Below are positions 1-8,525 of a DNA stretch of 33,446 bases, one piece after another. Below the pieces are notes generated by a model. That model saw only the letters and a list, made by a program, of their open reading frames with translations. It did no database searches and was not told the DNA's origin. This stretch comes from CAYSPG01 sp964432885 (lineage in GTDB: Bacteria; Bacteroidota; Bacteroidia; AKYH767-A; OLB10): NCBI GenBank assembly GCA_964432885.1, contig CAYSPG010000031.1, forward strand, positions 1 through 33,446. The letters run 5' to 3'. The position numbers and the translations under genes are program-made. How positions within the stretch are numbered: the stretch's first letter is position 1; every line of letters begins with the position of its first letter.

Positions 1-258
1 AATGACACCGAAGGTGATTTTGGTTTGACGGTGTTTCCGGTTCCGGCAACAGATAAGTTAAACATAACGGTTAAGAGCCAAAGCCCGCAGGATAAATTTA
101 AAGCGGTGTTGTTTGACATAACCGGCCGCAAGGTGTTTGACGGAAAGATAGAACACCGGCATTTGCTTGATGTTAGCCGTTATGTAGCTGGTGTATATCA
201 ATTACTGGTAACAAACGGCAATGGGGGTGTTAAAAAGCAACGGGTGGTGGTTGAGTAG
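1..258 (+). CDS. T9SS type A sorting domain protein, C-terminal fragment
   Basis: The frame is open from base 1, so this is the 3' end of a longer gene whose start lies outside the window. The 85 visible residues match a C-terminal T9SS sorting domain: a 'VFPVPA' segment in place of the usual Y/F-P-N-P motif, a D-x-L-x-I strand, a 'DITGRKV' turn, a 'GVYQLLV' strand and a 'KKQRVVVE' end. Proteins with this domain cross the inner membrane by Sec and the outer membrane by T9SS; the domain is then removed on secretion or anchoring. The functional part is not visible, so the substrate is unknown. The N-to-V change in the P-N-P motif is a mild deviation. An in-frame TTG at 25 is not a real start. 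Confidence 0.85.
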   Translation, partial: NDTEGDFGLTVFPVPATDKLNITVKSQSPQDKFKAVLFDITGRKVFDGKIEHRHLLDVSRYVAGVYQLLVTNGNGGVKKQRVVVE

Positions 259-274
259 GTTGTTTACCCTAAGG

Positions 275-312
275 GGTATGAGTGGTTACACCTGGTGAAA
301 TCACTACATACC
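275..312. terminator. Possible hairpin between convergent genes
   Basis: GGTATGAGTG at 275-284 pairs with CACT-A-CATACC at 302-312, giving a 10-bp stem with one bulged A and a 17-nt loop. It lies between the stop of the plus-strand sorting-domain gene and the stop of the minus-strand gene at 335. No clear T-tract follows on either strand, so calling it a terminator rests mostly on position. Confidence 0.3.
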
Positions 313-334
313 TTATTCATCGGTGTATTTCACA

Positions 335-1078
335 TCAAAACATAGCAGCCACCCTGCTAAAAACGCTTGCGGGTTTGGCTATTACTTTACTGCCTTTGGA
401 GGTATGTGCATTTTTGGTTTTGCGCAGCAGCTTATCAAACTGAAACAGCAATTGCATATCGGGCCTTTTCCGGTAAATTAACTGCGCATGGCGCAGCATG
501 GCGGTAAGGTGTGCGTATATAGTGTTGCCACCGTTGGTTTTGCAAAACGAATCGCGTTTAAGGCTTTGCTTTTTAAAATAATACTGGAGGTTAAGTGCTT
601 CAAATTGTTCAAACTCTGCTTTGCAATGGGCAGTAAATGAATCGGGCATATTGCCGCCTTCAACAAGTTGTTTGTGGTAATTGGCTGTGTACTTTACACA
701 CTCACTTGCTATTGCTAAACAGGCGTGCCAGTTATTATTGCTTGCCTTGTTGTAAAGTTTGCTGTTGTTTACTAAGGGAATGTTTTCTTTGCTTCTATTC
801 ATTTTAATAAATTCAAGCATGCATTTATAGTTATGCAACACGTCTTTCTTTGCATCAATCAGTTTGGTCTTAAGTTCCTTTAACTCGCGCTTTAACTGGT
901 GCAAAGGTTTTTGTTCTGCGGTTTGTTTAATCTCTTTAATACGCTCCTCATAAAACAGGATGGTGTATGTTTTGTTAAATTGAGCAAAGTCGCCAATGTG
1001 TAACAAACACATATTCCAGGCTATTTCTGCTGTTGCATACAATTGCACCTGTGAGCAGGGGTAAATGTTTCGTGCCAT
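335..1078 (-). CDS. Hypothetical helical protein
   Basis: I do not recognise this protein (about 247 aa). It looks soluble and mostly alpha-helical, with a charged coiled-coil-like stretch around residues 50-90 (repeated E/K with L spacing, 'LKRELKELKTKL'), a basic C-terminal third and no signal peptide or membrane segment. Seven or so cysteines are scattered without a metal-binding pattern. I chose the ATG at 1078 ('MARNIYPC'); an in-frame ATG at 1105 and a GTG at 1117 are alternatives, and no ribosome binding site decides between them. Its neighbour at 1547 is another small helical protein on the same strand, about 470 bases upstream, so they need not be co-transcribed. It is an intact ORF with normal base composition, so it is probably a real gene. 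Confidence 0.6.
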   Translation of the reverse strand: MARNIYPCSQVQLYATAEIAWNMCLLHIGDFAQFNKTYTILFYEERIKEIKQTAEQKPLHQLKRELKELKTKLIDAKKDVLHNYKCMLEFIKMNRSKENIPLVNNSKLYNKASNNNWHACLAIASECVKYTANYHKQLVEGGNMPDSFTAHCKAEFEQFEALNLQYYFKKQSLKRDSFCKTNGGNTIYAHLTAMLRHAQLIYRKRPDMQLLFQFDKLLRKTKNAHTSKGSKVIAKPASVFSRVAAMF

Positions 1079-1117
1079 GCTTATATTGTTTTTATAATAC
1101 CTCATACGTAAAAACAC

Positions 1118-1546
1118 GATGCAATGTTCCGTTTTGCGTAAAACAATCCGGCATTAAGTGCCCACTGGTATTATAGCAACAATAATAAAGTTGCAGTATT
1201 TAGTAATGTATGTTTAAGTGCTTACACTTTAATAATTACGCAATCGCATTATGATTTTATGCAAAGTCAATTAAAATTGTAGCGTAAATAAAGCGTGTTT
1301 AAGCCACCAATATGTGTATTTAACCGGCATCACCTGTTGCTTTAACATCGGCAATAGGTATTTGGCTATAATTGAAAAACTTTTACGCAGTGTTAACTCA
1401 GTGTTTAAGCATTACACATCCGCACTTCGTTTACCCGGTTCCAAGGCCACCCTATCCTGTATGTGTATTTTATCTATGGTAATTTTTAATAAAGGCGTAT
1501 GTGATAAGAGCCATGCATACAGGCAGGCCGTAACTTACATTCAGCC
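1118..1546. other. Intergenic region, no gene seen
   Basis: About 430 AT-rich bases separate two minus-strand hypothetical genes. The only long ORF here (1314-1574, plus) has low-complexity, cysteine-rich content, overlaps the next gene antiparallel and looks like chance. A weak 5-bp inverted repeat (GCAAC/GTTGC) flanks an AT-rich loop near 1174-1194. I see no promoter that I would defend, no tRNA and no repeat unit. Confidence 0.5.
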
Positions 1547-1924
1547 TTACATATTCTTTCTTAAAAACGAATAATACTCGTGCTTAAGGTCAACATAAAT
1601 ATGCTCAAAAGTGCGAAGCCTGTCGCGCAACTGCGATTCAACGTTAATGGTTATAGCGCTTACTCCATTGCCTGATGTAAGTTCGGCTTGCAGGTGGTTT
1701 TCAAACTGCTTTACATCGTGGCGCAAAATGTCAATATGCTCTTCCTGTATGATAACCTGGTTTTGAAAATGCTCGGCATGCTGAAGGGTATGGTGTGAAG
1801 CATTTTTACTTACCACCTCGGCAAGGTGTTTGCGCCAAAATTTTAATTCGTTTTTGTAGAAGTCAAGCGCTTTTAACCACTCGTACATTTCTACATGATT
1901 GAGTTCTGTTTTTGTTTGTGTCAT
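1547..1924 (-). CDS. Hypothetical coiled-coil protein
   Basis: A 125-aa protein, rich in E, H, K and L, with no signal peptide and no membrane segment. Two long helices are likely, at residues 10-75 and 90-122, separated by a short strand-like 'GVSAITINVES' linker; the pattern suggests a helical hairpin or coiled coil. Nine or so histidines are spread along it (for example 'HHTLQHAEHF') but do not form a recognised metal motif. Small proteins of this look are common in Bacteroidota genomes, but I know no function for them. The start is an ATG with no clear Shine-Dalgarno site. A one-mismatch match to the TAnnTTTG box lies about 29 bases upstream (1953-1960, minus), too weak to rely on. Confidence 0.6.
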   Translation of the reverse strand: MTQTKTELNHVEMYEWLKALDFYKNELKFWRKHLAEVVSKNASHHTLQHAEHFQNQVIIQEEHIDILRHDVKQFENHLQAELTSGNGVSAITINVESQLRDRLRTFEHIYVDLKHEYYSFLRKNM

Positions 1925-2128
1925 AATGATGGTAGTTTAAAGTTTAACATTAAAAACTTATTAAACCCGAAAAGAAAAACGGTTAGCAAACAGGTTTAAT
2001 TTCCCTGCTAAAGTAACACTAAAACAATACAAATAATAAAAACAAAAGAAATTTTACGTAGCACTTGTTATGGTTTAACCATGCTAAACCTCTAAAGTAC
2101 TACGGGCACAGGTTATTAAGGTGTGCTG

Positions 2129-3943
2129 CTAAACCGACTCAAACTTTTTAGCCATGCGCTTGCGGTCGTTTTCGTCAAGGTAAATTTTACGCATGCGTAT
2201 GCTTTGTGGAGTTACTTCAAGATACTCGTCTTTTTCGATATACTCCATGGCTTCTTCCAGCGAAAATTTTATTTTAGGAATGATGCGTACATTTTCGTCA
2301 CTGCCCGAAGCGCGCATGTTGGTTAGTTTTTTAGGCTCACATGCATTTACCACCATATCGCCCGGCCGGGTGTTTTCGCCAATAATCTGCCCACCATACA
2401 CAACATCGCCCGGCTCAATAAAAAACGAGCCTCTGTCCTGTAATTTATCTATTGAGTAAGCAGTTGCAGTACCTTTTTCTTTTGCAAGAATAACTCCCAT
2501 ATTACGTCCGGCAATGGCGCCTTTCATGGGTTGATATGAACTAAAGCGGTGCGCCATAATGGCCTCACCGGCTGTGGCAGTAAGCACTGCATTGCGCAGG
2601 CCTATAAGCCCACGGGCCGGAATATTAAATTCTAAACGTTGTAAATCACCTTTTGGCAACATGCTGGTAAGTTCGCCCTTGCGCGATGTAACAAACTCAA
2701 TAACTTTTCCGGCTACTTCAGATGGAGTATCTACCACCAGATGTTCAATTGGCTCGCACTTTACACCATCAATTTCTTTAATGATTACCTGCGGCTGTCC
2801 TAATTGCAGTTCGTACCCTTCTCTGCGCATGGTTTCGATAAGGATGGATAAATGCAAAATACCACGTCCATAAACAAGGTATGAATCGGGCGATCCTGTT
2901 TCTTCAACACGCAGTGCAAGGTTTTTTTCAATCTCTTTATACAAGCGGTCGCGCAGGTGGCGCGATGTTACAAACTTGCCTTCTTTTCCAAAAAATGGTG
3001 AGTTGTTTATAGTAAACATCATGCACATGGTAGGCTCGTCCACAGCAATAGATCTAAGAGCTTCGGGATTTTCAAAATCGGCAATGGTATCACCAATTTC
3101 AAAATCATCAACACCTACTACAGCAACAATGTCACCGCTTTGAACACTTTCTACCTTTATGCGTCCCATGCCTTCAAAAACAAACAATTCTTTAATACGC
3201 GATTTTTTTTGTGTTCCGTCACGTTTCATCAATGTTACGGGTTTGTTTTCGCGCAACTCGCCTCTAAAAATGCGGCCAATGGCAATGCGGCCCACAAAGG
3301 TTGAATAATCAAGTGAAGTAATAAGCATTTGTGGGGTTCCTTCGGTGCGTGGTGCCAGAGGAATATTTTCTACAATAGCATCAAGCAATGCTGTTATGTC
3401 TTTGGTTTCTTTAAGCCAGTCGGTGCTCATCCATCCGTGTTTTGATGAGCCGTAAAGAGTTGGAAATTCCAACTGATCTTCGTTGGCTTCAAGGTGAAAA
3501 AACAAATCAAACACGGCTTCGTGAACTTCATCAGGACGGCAGTTCTCTTTGTCAACCTTGTTTATAACCACAATGGGTTTTAATCCCAATGCCAAAGCCT
3601 TTTGCAATACAAACCGCGTTTGCGGCATGGGGCCTTCAAATGCATCCACCAGCAAAAGCACACCATCGGCCATGGTAAGCACCCGTTCCACCTCACCACC
3701 AAAATCAGCGTGACCGGGTGTATCAATAATATTAATTTTAATGCCTTTGTAAGTTACCGAAACGTTTTTGGCTACAATGGTAATTCCACGTTCGCGCTCC
3801 AAATCGTTATTATCCAATATCAGTTCGCCTGTTTGCTGGTTTTGTCTGAAAACAGATGTCTGGTGTAAAATTTTATCAACAAGGGTTGTTTTTCCGTGGT
3901 CAACGTGGGCTATAATCGCTACGTTTCGTATGTTCTGATGCAT
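2129..3943 (-). CDS. typA: Ribosome-associated translational GTPase TypA/BipA
   Basis: A translational GTPase of 604 aa, the usual TypA length. All G motifs are present near the N-terminus: 'AHVDHGKTT' (G1, residues 12-20), 'RERGIT' (G2), 'DTPGH' (G3), 'NKVD' (G4) and 'GSSKHGW' (the TypA form of G5), followed by EF-G-like domains and the long C-terminal domain specific to TypA. The family binds the ribosome and supports 50S assembly and growth under stress or cold. The ATG at 3943 is preferred: the alternative TTG at 3964 lies inside a perfect TAnnTTTG promoter box, and the seven extra residues are not typical of the family. It diverges from the gene at 4043 and is probably a single-gene unit. 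Confidence 0.97.
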   Translation of the reverse strand: MHQNIRNVAIIAHVDHGKTTLVDKILHQTSVFRQNQQTGELILDNNDLERERGITIVAKNVSVTYKGIKINIIDTPGHADFGGEVERVLTMADGVLLLVDAFEGPMPQTRFVLQKALALGLKPIVVINKVDKENCRPDEVHEAVFDLFFHLEANEDQLEFPTLYGSSKHGWMSTDWLKETKDITALLDAIVENIPLAPRTEGTPQMLITSLDYSTFVGRIAIGRIFRGELRENKPVTLMKRDGTQKKSRIKELFVFEGMGRIKVESVQSGDIVAVVGVDDFEIGDTIADFENPEALRSIAVDEPTMCMMFTINNSPFFGKEGKFVTSRHLRDRLYKEIEKNLALRVEETGSPDSYLVYGRGILHLSILIETMRREGYELQLGQPQVIIKEIDGVKCEPIEHLVVDTPSEVAGKVIEFVTSRKGELTSMLPKGDLQRLEFNIPARGLIGLRNAVLTATAGEAIMAHRFSSYQPMKGAIAGRNMGVILAKEKGTATAYSIDKLQDRGSFFIEPGDVVYGGQIIGENTRPGDMVVNACEPKKLTNMRASGSDENVRIIPKIKFSLEEAMEYIEKDEYLEVTPQSIRMRKIYLDENDRKRMAKKFESV

Positions 3944-3961
3944 GCTTTTTTTATTGGGCGG

Positions 3962-3969
3962 CAAATGTA
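3962..3969 (-). promoter_or_regulatory. Putative typA promoter (-7 box TACATTTG)
   Basis: Read on the minus strand this is TACATTTG, a full match to the Bacteroidota -7 consensus TAnnTTTG. A TTTA lies 19 bases upstream, at the place of the -33 TTTG. The ATG of typA is 18 bases downstream, giving a short leader. Confidence 0.55.
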
Positions 3970-4014
3970 AAATTTAAAGCCTTACTAATAAACCATTCCA
4001 AACATTTTTTCAGA

Positions 4015-4022
4015 TAATTTTA
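4015..4022 (+). promoter_or_regulatory. Possible promoter for the gene at 4043
   Basis: TAATTTTA matches TAnnTTTG at all but the last base and lies 20 bases before the ATG. No good -33 element is seen. The divergent typA promoter is only about 50 bases away, so the two may share control. Confidence 0.3.
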
Positions 4023-4042
4023 GCACTTTAAAAAACTATGAT

Positions 4043-4852
4043 ATGAACAGTGTAAAAACAAAACTGAGCTTGCTTTTTATTTTGTGCTTTGCTCCTTTGG
4101 TTGCCTTGCCGCAAGCCAATTACCAGGATGTGGTTTATCTTAAAAACGGTAGCGTGATACATGGTATTATTATCGAACAAGTTCCAAACACGTCTATAAA
4201 AATAGAAACGTTTGATAAAAACATTTTTGTGTTTAAAATGGATGAGATTGAAAAAATAACAAAGGAACCCGCAGGCAAAAAAGATATTGAAGAAACAAAG
4301 CAACCTGTTGATTTTAAAAAGAAGTCAGATGCTGCATACGCGTTTACTATGGAAACGCATATTGGCTTTGGTGGTGAACGAGAGAGTGGCAATGGAACTT
4401 CAATTGCTACTCATTTCATAAACGGAGTAACAATCAATAATCAGTTTAGCATTGGAGCGGGGCTGGGCTTTGATTATACAACAGCCGGTTATCAGGCAAA
4501 TCAGGCAAAGGCTTTTTACGACTATAGTTCTGTTTATTTTAGTGCTATGTATTTTATTGATGTGCGTGCTTTTCCAATTAAAGATAAAATATCTCCCCTG
4601 CTTATTTTAAATTACGGGTATTCATCAACCCTGTTTACAGGTTATGTTACAGGCAAATCATTTTTTGGAGTTGGCGTGGGCACCAAATTTAATTTTACCC
4701 AAAAGCTTGGACTTAGCCTTAGCGCAAATTACAAGCAGCAAAACTTTTTGTACCAAAAAGAAAACGTGTATGTATATCCAAACGGATACACCAACATTAA
4801 AGAAAATTTTACGTTGCGTTATGTAGTGCTTACGGTGGGGCTTACGTTGTAA
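4043..4852 (+). CDS. Predicted outer-membrane beta-barrel protein
   Basis: A 269-aa protein with a clear Sec signal peptide (residues 1-23, ending near 'VALPQA'). Residues 24-75 form a small beta module, 'DVVYLKNGSVIHG...MDEIEKITKE', which I know as a recurring N-terminal segment of Bacteroidota envelope proteins. From about residue 95 to the end there are alternating amphipathic strands with many aromatics and glycines ('FSIGAGLGFDYTT', 'FFGVGVGTKFNF', 'LGLSLSANYKQQ'), ending in a strand 'RYVVLTVGLTL'. This suggests a small eight-stranded-type barrel in the outer membrane. No enzymatic motif is visible and its role is unknown. It is followed after 69 bases by the LptF/LptG-like gene, which has its own promoter-like box, so an operon is uncertain. 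Confidence 0.75.
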   Translation: MNSVKTKLSLLFILCFAPLVALPQANYQDVVYLKNGSVIHGIIIEQVPNTSIKIETFDKNIFVFKMDEIEKITKEPAGKKDIEETKQPVDFKKKSDAAYAFTMETHIGFGGERESGNGTSIATHFINGVTINNQFSIGAGLGFDYTTAGYQANQAKAFYDYSSVYFSAMYFIDVRAFPIKDKISPLLILNYGYSSTLFTGYVTGKSFFGVGVGTKFNFTQKLGLSLSANYKQQNFLYQKENVYVYPNGYTNIKENFTLRYVVLTVGLTL

Positions 4853-4891
4853 CACATGGTATTGCACTAAATTTAAACACCTTACTTTGAT

Positions 4892-4899
4892 TACTTTTG
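4892..4899 (+). promoter_or_regulatory. Putative promoter of the LptF/LptG gene (-7 box TACTTTTG)
   Basis: TACTTTTG is a full match to TAnnTTTG. It ends 22 bases before the TTG start at 4922 and lies in the short gap after the preceding gene. A -33 TTTG at the right distance is not obvious. Confidence 0.45.
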
Positions 4900-4921
4900 C
4901 TACCTTAAATACGCACAGGCT

Positions 4922-6004
4922 TTGCAGGTAAAAATTCTTGATCGATATATTGTAAAAAAGTTTTTAGGAACCTTTTTTTTTGCAATCGCGCTAATCATTG
5001 CCATTGCCGTAGTTTTTGATATTTCAGAAAAAATAGACGACTTTATTGAACGCAGTGCACCGCTTAATGCCATCATTTTTGATTATTACCTCAACTTTAT
5101 CCCTTTTTTTGTAAACCTGTTTAGCCCTCTGTTTGTATTTATTTCGGTTATATTTTTCACATCAAAAATGGCGGGGCAAACCGAAATTATTGCCATTCTT
5201 AACAGTGGTATAAGTTTTAATCGGTTGTTAAGGCCATATATGATTGCGGCTACGGTAATTGCGCTGCTTTCGTTTTATCTTAATAACTGGGTTATACCTC
5301 ATGCCACAAAAAAGCGTCTTGACTTTGAAAATATTTACATTAAAAATCCATACGTGTTTAAAGCACGTAACATACACCGGCAATTGCTGCCGGGGCAGTT
5401 TGTGTATTTTGAAAGTTATGATAACAAAAACGATATTGGCTATTTATTTAGCATGGAAAAATTTGAGCATGGAAAGCTTGTGTCAAAACTTTTGAGCGAC
5501 CGCATAAAATGGGACAGTACATCAGGCAAATGGCGCATTGAAAACTATATGATACGCACCATAACCGACACTACCGAAAAGATAAAAACAGGAGCTTACA
5601 CCGATACCATTTTACCCATGCACCCTAAAGAGTTTAGCCGTAGGATAAATAATGTTGAGAGTATGGATTATGGACAACTGAATGAGTTTATTGCCGCTGA
5701 AAAATTAAGAGGCTCGGAGTTAATGCCATTTTACGAGGTGGAAAAGTACGAACGCATGTCCTACCCCTTTGCTACATTTATACTTACACTTATTGGGGTT
5801 TCCATATCAAGCCGTAAAGTTAGAGGAGGTGTTGGCTTGCAAATTGGTGCCGGCATTTTGTTAAGCTTTACCTACATATTGTTTATGCAGGTAACTACCA
5901 CCTTTGCCACCAATGGCAATGTACCTGCAATAATGGCCGTATGGATTCCCAATATTATCTACAGCATTATTGCCCTTATATTGTTAGGCAGGGCTCCTAA
6001 ATAA
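4922..6004 (+). CDS. LptF/LptG family LPS export permease (YjgP/YjgQ)
   Basis: A 360-aa inner-membrane protein of the YjgP/YjgQ family. The N-terminal part holds three transmembrane helices (about residues 12-32, 58-80 and 100-125), a periplasmic beta-jellyroll-like region occupies about 130-265, and three more helices follow (about 275-355). 'LDRYIVKKFLGTFFFA' is the typical amphipathic start of the family. LptF and LptG form the transmembrane part of the LptB2FGC transporter, which extracts lipopolysaccharide from the inner membrane. Only one family member lies in this window, and I cannot tell LptF from LptG by eye. The start is TTG; no in-frame ATG lies close upstream, and a promoter box at 4892 supports it. 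ispE follows after 34 bases, probably in the same transcript. Confidence 0.9.
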   Translation: MQVKILDRYIVKKFLGTFFFAIALIIAIAVVFDISEKIDDFIERSAPLNAIIFDYYLNFIPFFVNLFSPLFVFISVIFFTSKMAGQTEIIAILNSGISFNRLLRPYMIAATVIALLSFYLNNWVIPHATKKRLDFENIYIKNPYVFKARNIHRQLLPGQFVYFESYDNKNDIGYLFSMEKFEHGKLVSKLLSDRIKWDSTSGKWRIENYMIRTITDTTEKIKTGAYTDTILPMHPKEFSRRINNVESMDYGQLNEFIAAEKLRGSELMPFYEVEKYERMSYPFATFILTLIGVSISSRKVRGGVGLQIGAGILLSFTYILFMQVTTTFATNGNVPAIMAVWIPNIIYSIIALILLGRAPK

Positions 6005-6038
6005 TTTGTATCGCTGATTTCTTTCACACCCAACTACA

Positions 6039-6905
6039 ATGGTTTGTTTTCCAAATGCAAAAATTAATTTAGGGCTAAACATTACCGGCAAGCTGCCTGA
6101 CGGGTATCATACCATTGAATCTGTTTTTTACCCTATACCCTGGAGCGATGTGCTTGAGGTAATTGAAAACAAAAATTTTGTCACCGGCCAGCCAAAATTT
6201 AATTTTATCGAAAGCGGTTTGCCAACCCACGTAACTATTGAAAAAAATTTATGTTACAAAGCATACTCCATTCTTGATAATGCATATAACCTGCCGGCTG
6301 TAAATGTTTGGTTGCATAAAATAATACCTATGGGTGCAGGATTGGGTGGTGGTTCGGCTGATGCTGCATTTATGCTAAAGGCACTAAATAAACTTTTTAA
6401 GCTTTGTTGCACAAATGATGCTCTTACCAATTATGCATCAACTTTAGGTGCCGATTGCGCTTTTTTTATTTACAACCAACCTGCCTTTGCACAAAACAAA
6501 GGAGAATTACTAACGCCTGTTTTGCTTTCTTTAAAAGGCAATTACATTGTTCTGTTTAAACCTGCTGTACATATTTCAACTGCGGATGCTTACAAAATGG
6601 TAACACCACAAGTGCCGCCAAAAAGTTTGCAGCAAATAATTACCGGCCCTTCGCTAAACTGGAACGGTGAATTGAATAATGATTTTGAGAAATATATTTT
6701 TCCTGCCTATCCTATCATTGAGCAGGTAAAAAACGTAATGTATAAAAACAAGGCATGGTATGCAGCCATGAGCGGAAGCGGGTCGGCAGTTTACGGGTTG
6801 TTTAAAATAAAACCTGATATGGATAAATTGGCAAGAGAGCTTTGCAGTTCATCGGATGCTGACATAAACTATGTACATGCCAATAGCTTTGTGCATCAAC
6901 TTTAG
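6039..6905 (+). CDS. ispE: 4-diphosphocytidyl-2-C-methyl-D-erythritol kinase
   Basis: A GHMP-family kinase of 288 aa, the usual IspE length. Visible motifs are the N-terminal 'PNAKINLGLNI' (substrate-binding Lys), 'LPDGYHTIESVF', the glycine-rich ATP loop 'MGAGLGGGSADAA' at about residues 97-109, 'LGADCAFF' and the C-terminal 'MSGSGSAVYGLF'. It phosphorylates CDP-methylerythritol at the 2-hydroxyl, step four of the MEP pathway to isoprenoid precursors, in the cytoplasm. Its presence implies isoprenoid synthesis by MEP rather than mevalonate. It starts with an ATG 34 bases after the LPS permease gene and is followed by a DUF4199 gene on the same strand. Confidence 0.96.
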   Translation: MVCFPNAKINLGLNITGKLPDGYHTIESVFYPIPWSDVLEVIENKNFVTGQPKFNFIESGLPTHVTIEKNLCYKAYSILDNAYNLPAVNVWLHKIIPMGAGLGGGSADAAFMLKALNKLFKLCCTNDALTNYASTLGADCAFFIYNQPAFAQNKGELLTPVLLSLKGNYIVLFKPAVHISTADAYKMVTPQVPPKSLQQIITGPSLNWNGELNNDFEKYIFPAYPIIEQVKNVMYKNKAWYAAMSGSGSAVYGLFKIKPDMDKLARELCSSSDADINYVHANSFVHQL

Positions 6906-7002
6906 GAGATTTGGTTTTTGTCAATCAAAATTCTATGATGCCTACAGTTATATTATTGCCTCATCAAACTCTTTTTATCTTTGGCGGGTCAAAAAAAAAA
7001 CT

Positions 7003-7530
7003 ATGTTTCGATACGCAGTACAGTTTGGCGGCATGATGGGTGTAATAAATTTTATACTTTTTCTTTTACTGTATATTATGGGATTTAATCCGCTTGGCAA
7101 TGCATCGTGGCTTGGCGCATGGATACCTGTACTTGTAATTTGTATTTCCACAAAATCGTACCGCGAAAACGAACTGGAAGGATTTATTACATACTGGCAA
7201 GCTTATCGTACAGGGTTTCTTACGGCAGTAGCAGGTGGTTTATTAAGTGCTTTGCTCATATTTATTTTTTGTACAATATATGACAACAGCATTGTGGAAG
7301 ATTTTAAAAACCAAACATTAACTCAGATGGAGATGGTAGAAACACAAATGAAAAGCATGCTGGGTTCCAACATGTATGAACAAACCATCCAATCGTACGA
7401 AAGTATTACCACTCAAACAGTAGCTTCAGGCGAATTTTTTAACAAAGTTCTTTGCGGCATATTTGTATCATTAATAACGGCTGCTGTTTACAAAAGAGAC
7501 AAACCATTTTTTAATCCTCCGGCAAACTAA
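7003..7530 (+). CDS. DUF4199 family membrane protein
   Basis: A 175-aa integral membrane protein with four predicted helices (about residues 8-25, 36-52, 75-98 and 145-165) and a charged, methionine-rich segment (about 105-140) between helices 3 and 4. The overall plan and the 'YRTGFLTAVAGGLL' segment fit DUF4199, a Bacteroidota family without known function. The ATG at 7003 is chosen because it begins the family-like sequence; the frame is open back to 6871 but that stretch overlaps ispE and reads as non-coding. A GT2 glycosyltransferase starts 4 bases after its stop. DUF4199 next to such a GT2 is a recurrent pairing in this phylum, which hints at a shared role in the envelope. Confidence 0.85.
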   Translation: MFRYAVQFGGMMGVINFILFLLLYIMGFNPLGNASWLGAWIPVLVICISTKSYRENELEGFITYWQAYRTGFLTAVAGGLLSALLIFIFCTIYDNSIVEDFKNQTLTQMEMVETQMKSMLGSNMYEQTIQSYESITTQTVASGEFFNKVLCGIFVSLITAAVYKRDKPFFNPPAN

Positions 7531-7533
7531 AGC

Positions 7534-8493
7534 ATGGCACCAATAGATATTTCGGTAATAGTTCCGTTGTTTAACGAAGAAGAATCGTTAAGCGAACTTA
7601 CCGCGTGGATTGAACGGGTTATGGTATCAAATAATTACACGTACGAAATAATTTTTGTGGATGATGGCAGTAAGGATAAATCATGGAGTTGCATAGAATT
7701 ACTTGCCTCACAAAACACAAACATCAGAGCCATAAAGTTTAGACGAAACAATGGAAAATCGGCTGCGCTTCAAAAAGGATTTGAACTTGCGCAAGGCAAT
7801 GTAGTTATTACGATGGATGCTGATATGCAGGATAGCCCGGACGAAATTCCTGAACTGTATAACATGATTGCCAAAGAGGGTTTTGATTTGGTAAGCGGAT
7901 GGAAAAGAAAACGGCACGATCCGCTGATGAAAACAGTACCCAGTAAATTTTTTAACTGGACCACCAGAAAAGTTTCGGGTATAAATAATCTGCACGATTT
8001 TAATTGCGGATTAAAAGCATACAAAGCCGATGTAGTAAAAACCATAGAGGTGTATGGCGAAATGCACCGCTACATACCCGTAATAGCCAAGTGGGCAGGC
8101 TTTTCAAAAATTACCGAAAAAACTGTTGAACACCGCGCACGCAAATACGGTAAAACCAAATTTGGGCTCGAGCGGTTTGTAAACGGTTTTCTTGATTTGC
8201 TTTCAATCACCTTTGTATCGCGGTTTGGAAAACGTCCCATGCATTTATTTGGCACCTTAGGAACCCTTATGTTTTTTATAGGTTTTGTTGGTGCCGCTTA
8301 TTTGGGTGCCGAAAAAATTTTTAATGTATTAAATCACATCCCTGCAACCCGGCTTACCACACGCCCATCGTTTTACATTTTGCTAACATGTATGGTGCTT
8401 GGCACACAACTTTTTGTGGGTGGTTTTTTGGCCGAGATGATTGCCCGCAACAACAAAGACAGGAACGATTACGTAATTGAGAAAACAATTTAA
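7534..8493 (+). CDS. Membrane-anchored GT2 glycosyltransferase (DPM1/GtrB-like)
   Basis: A 319-aa GT-A fold glycosyltransferase. Visible are the N-terminal 'ISVIVPLFNEEES', 'IIFVDDGSKDKS' (nucleotide-binding Asp pair, about residues 41-47) and the DxD-type 'TMDADMQDSPDEI' at about 94-105. Two C-terminal helices (about 245-268 and 280-305) anchor it in the inner membrane. This plan is that of polyprenyl-phosphate sugar transferases such as dolichol-phosphate mannose synthase, GtrB and ArnC, which move a sugar from a nucleotide donor onto a lipid-phosphate carrier. The sugar cannot be read from the sequence. It is tightly linked (3-nt gap) to the DUF4199 gene and ends 32 bases from the convergent peptidase gene. 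Confidence 0.9.
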   Translation: MAPIDISVIVPLFNEEESLSELTAWIERVMVSNNYTYEIIFVDDGSKDKSWSCIELLASQNTNIRAIKFRRNNGKSAALQKGFELAQGNVVITMDADMQDSPDEIPELYNMIAKEGFDLVSGWKRKRHDPLMKTVPSKFFNWTTRKVSGINNLHDFNCGLKAYKADVVKTIEVYGEMHRYIPVIAKWAGFSKITEKTVEHRARKYGKTKFGLERFVNGFLDLLSITFVSRFGKRPMHLFGTLGTLMFFIGFVGAAYLGAEKIFNVLNHIPATRLTTRPSFYILLTCMVLGTQLFVGGFLAEMIARNNKDRNDYVIEKTI

Positions 8494-8517
8494 ACGGTTT
8501 TACAAAACCAGTTTTTG
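8492..8517. terminator. Bidirectional terminator-like hairpin
   Basis: In the 32-base gap between convergent genes, AAACGGTTTT (8492-8501) pairs with AAAACC-A-GTTT (8504-8514) with one bulged A and a very small loop. On the plus strand the stem runs into TTTTTG; on the minus strand it is followed by AT-rich sequence. It overlaps the glycosyltransferase stop codon. Confidence 0.45.
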
Positions 8518-8525
8518 TTTAGCAT

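Noticed and set aside
1314..1574. 86-aa plus-strand ORF in the 1.1-1.5 kb gap
   Set aside because: Unusual residue content, no family resemblance, overlaps the 3' end of the gene at 1547 on the opposite strand, and no promoter or ribosome site.
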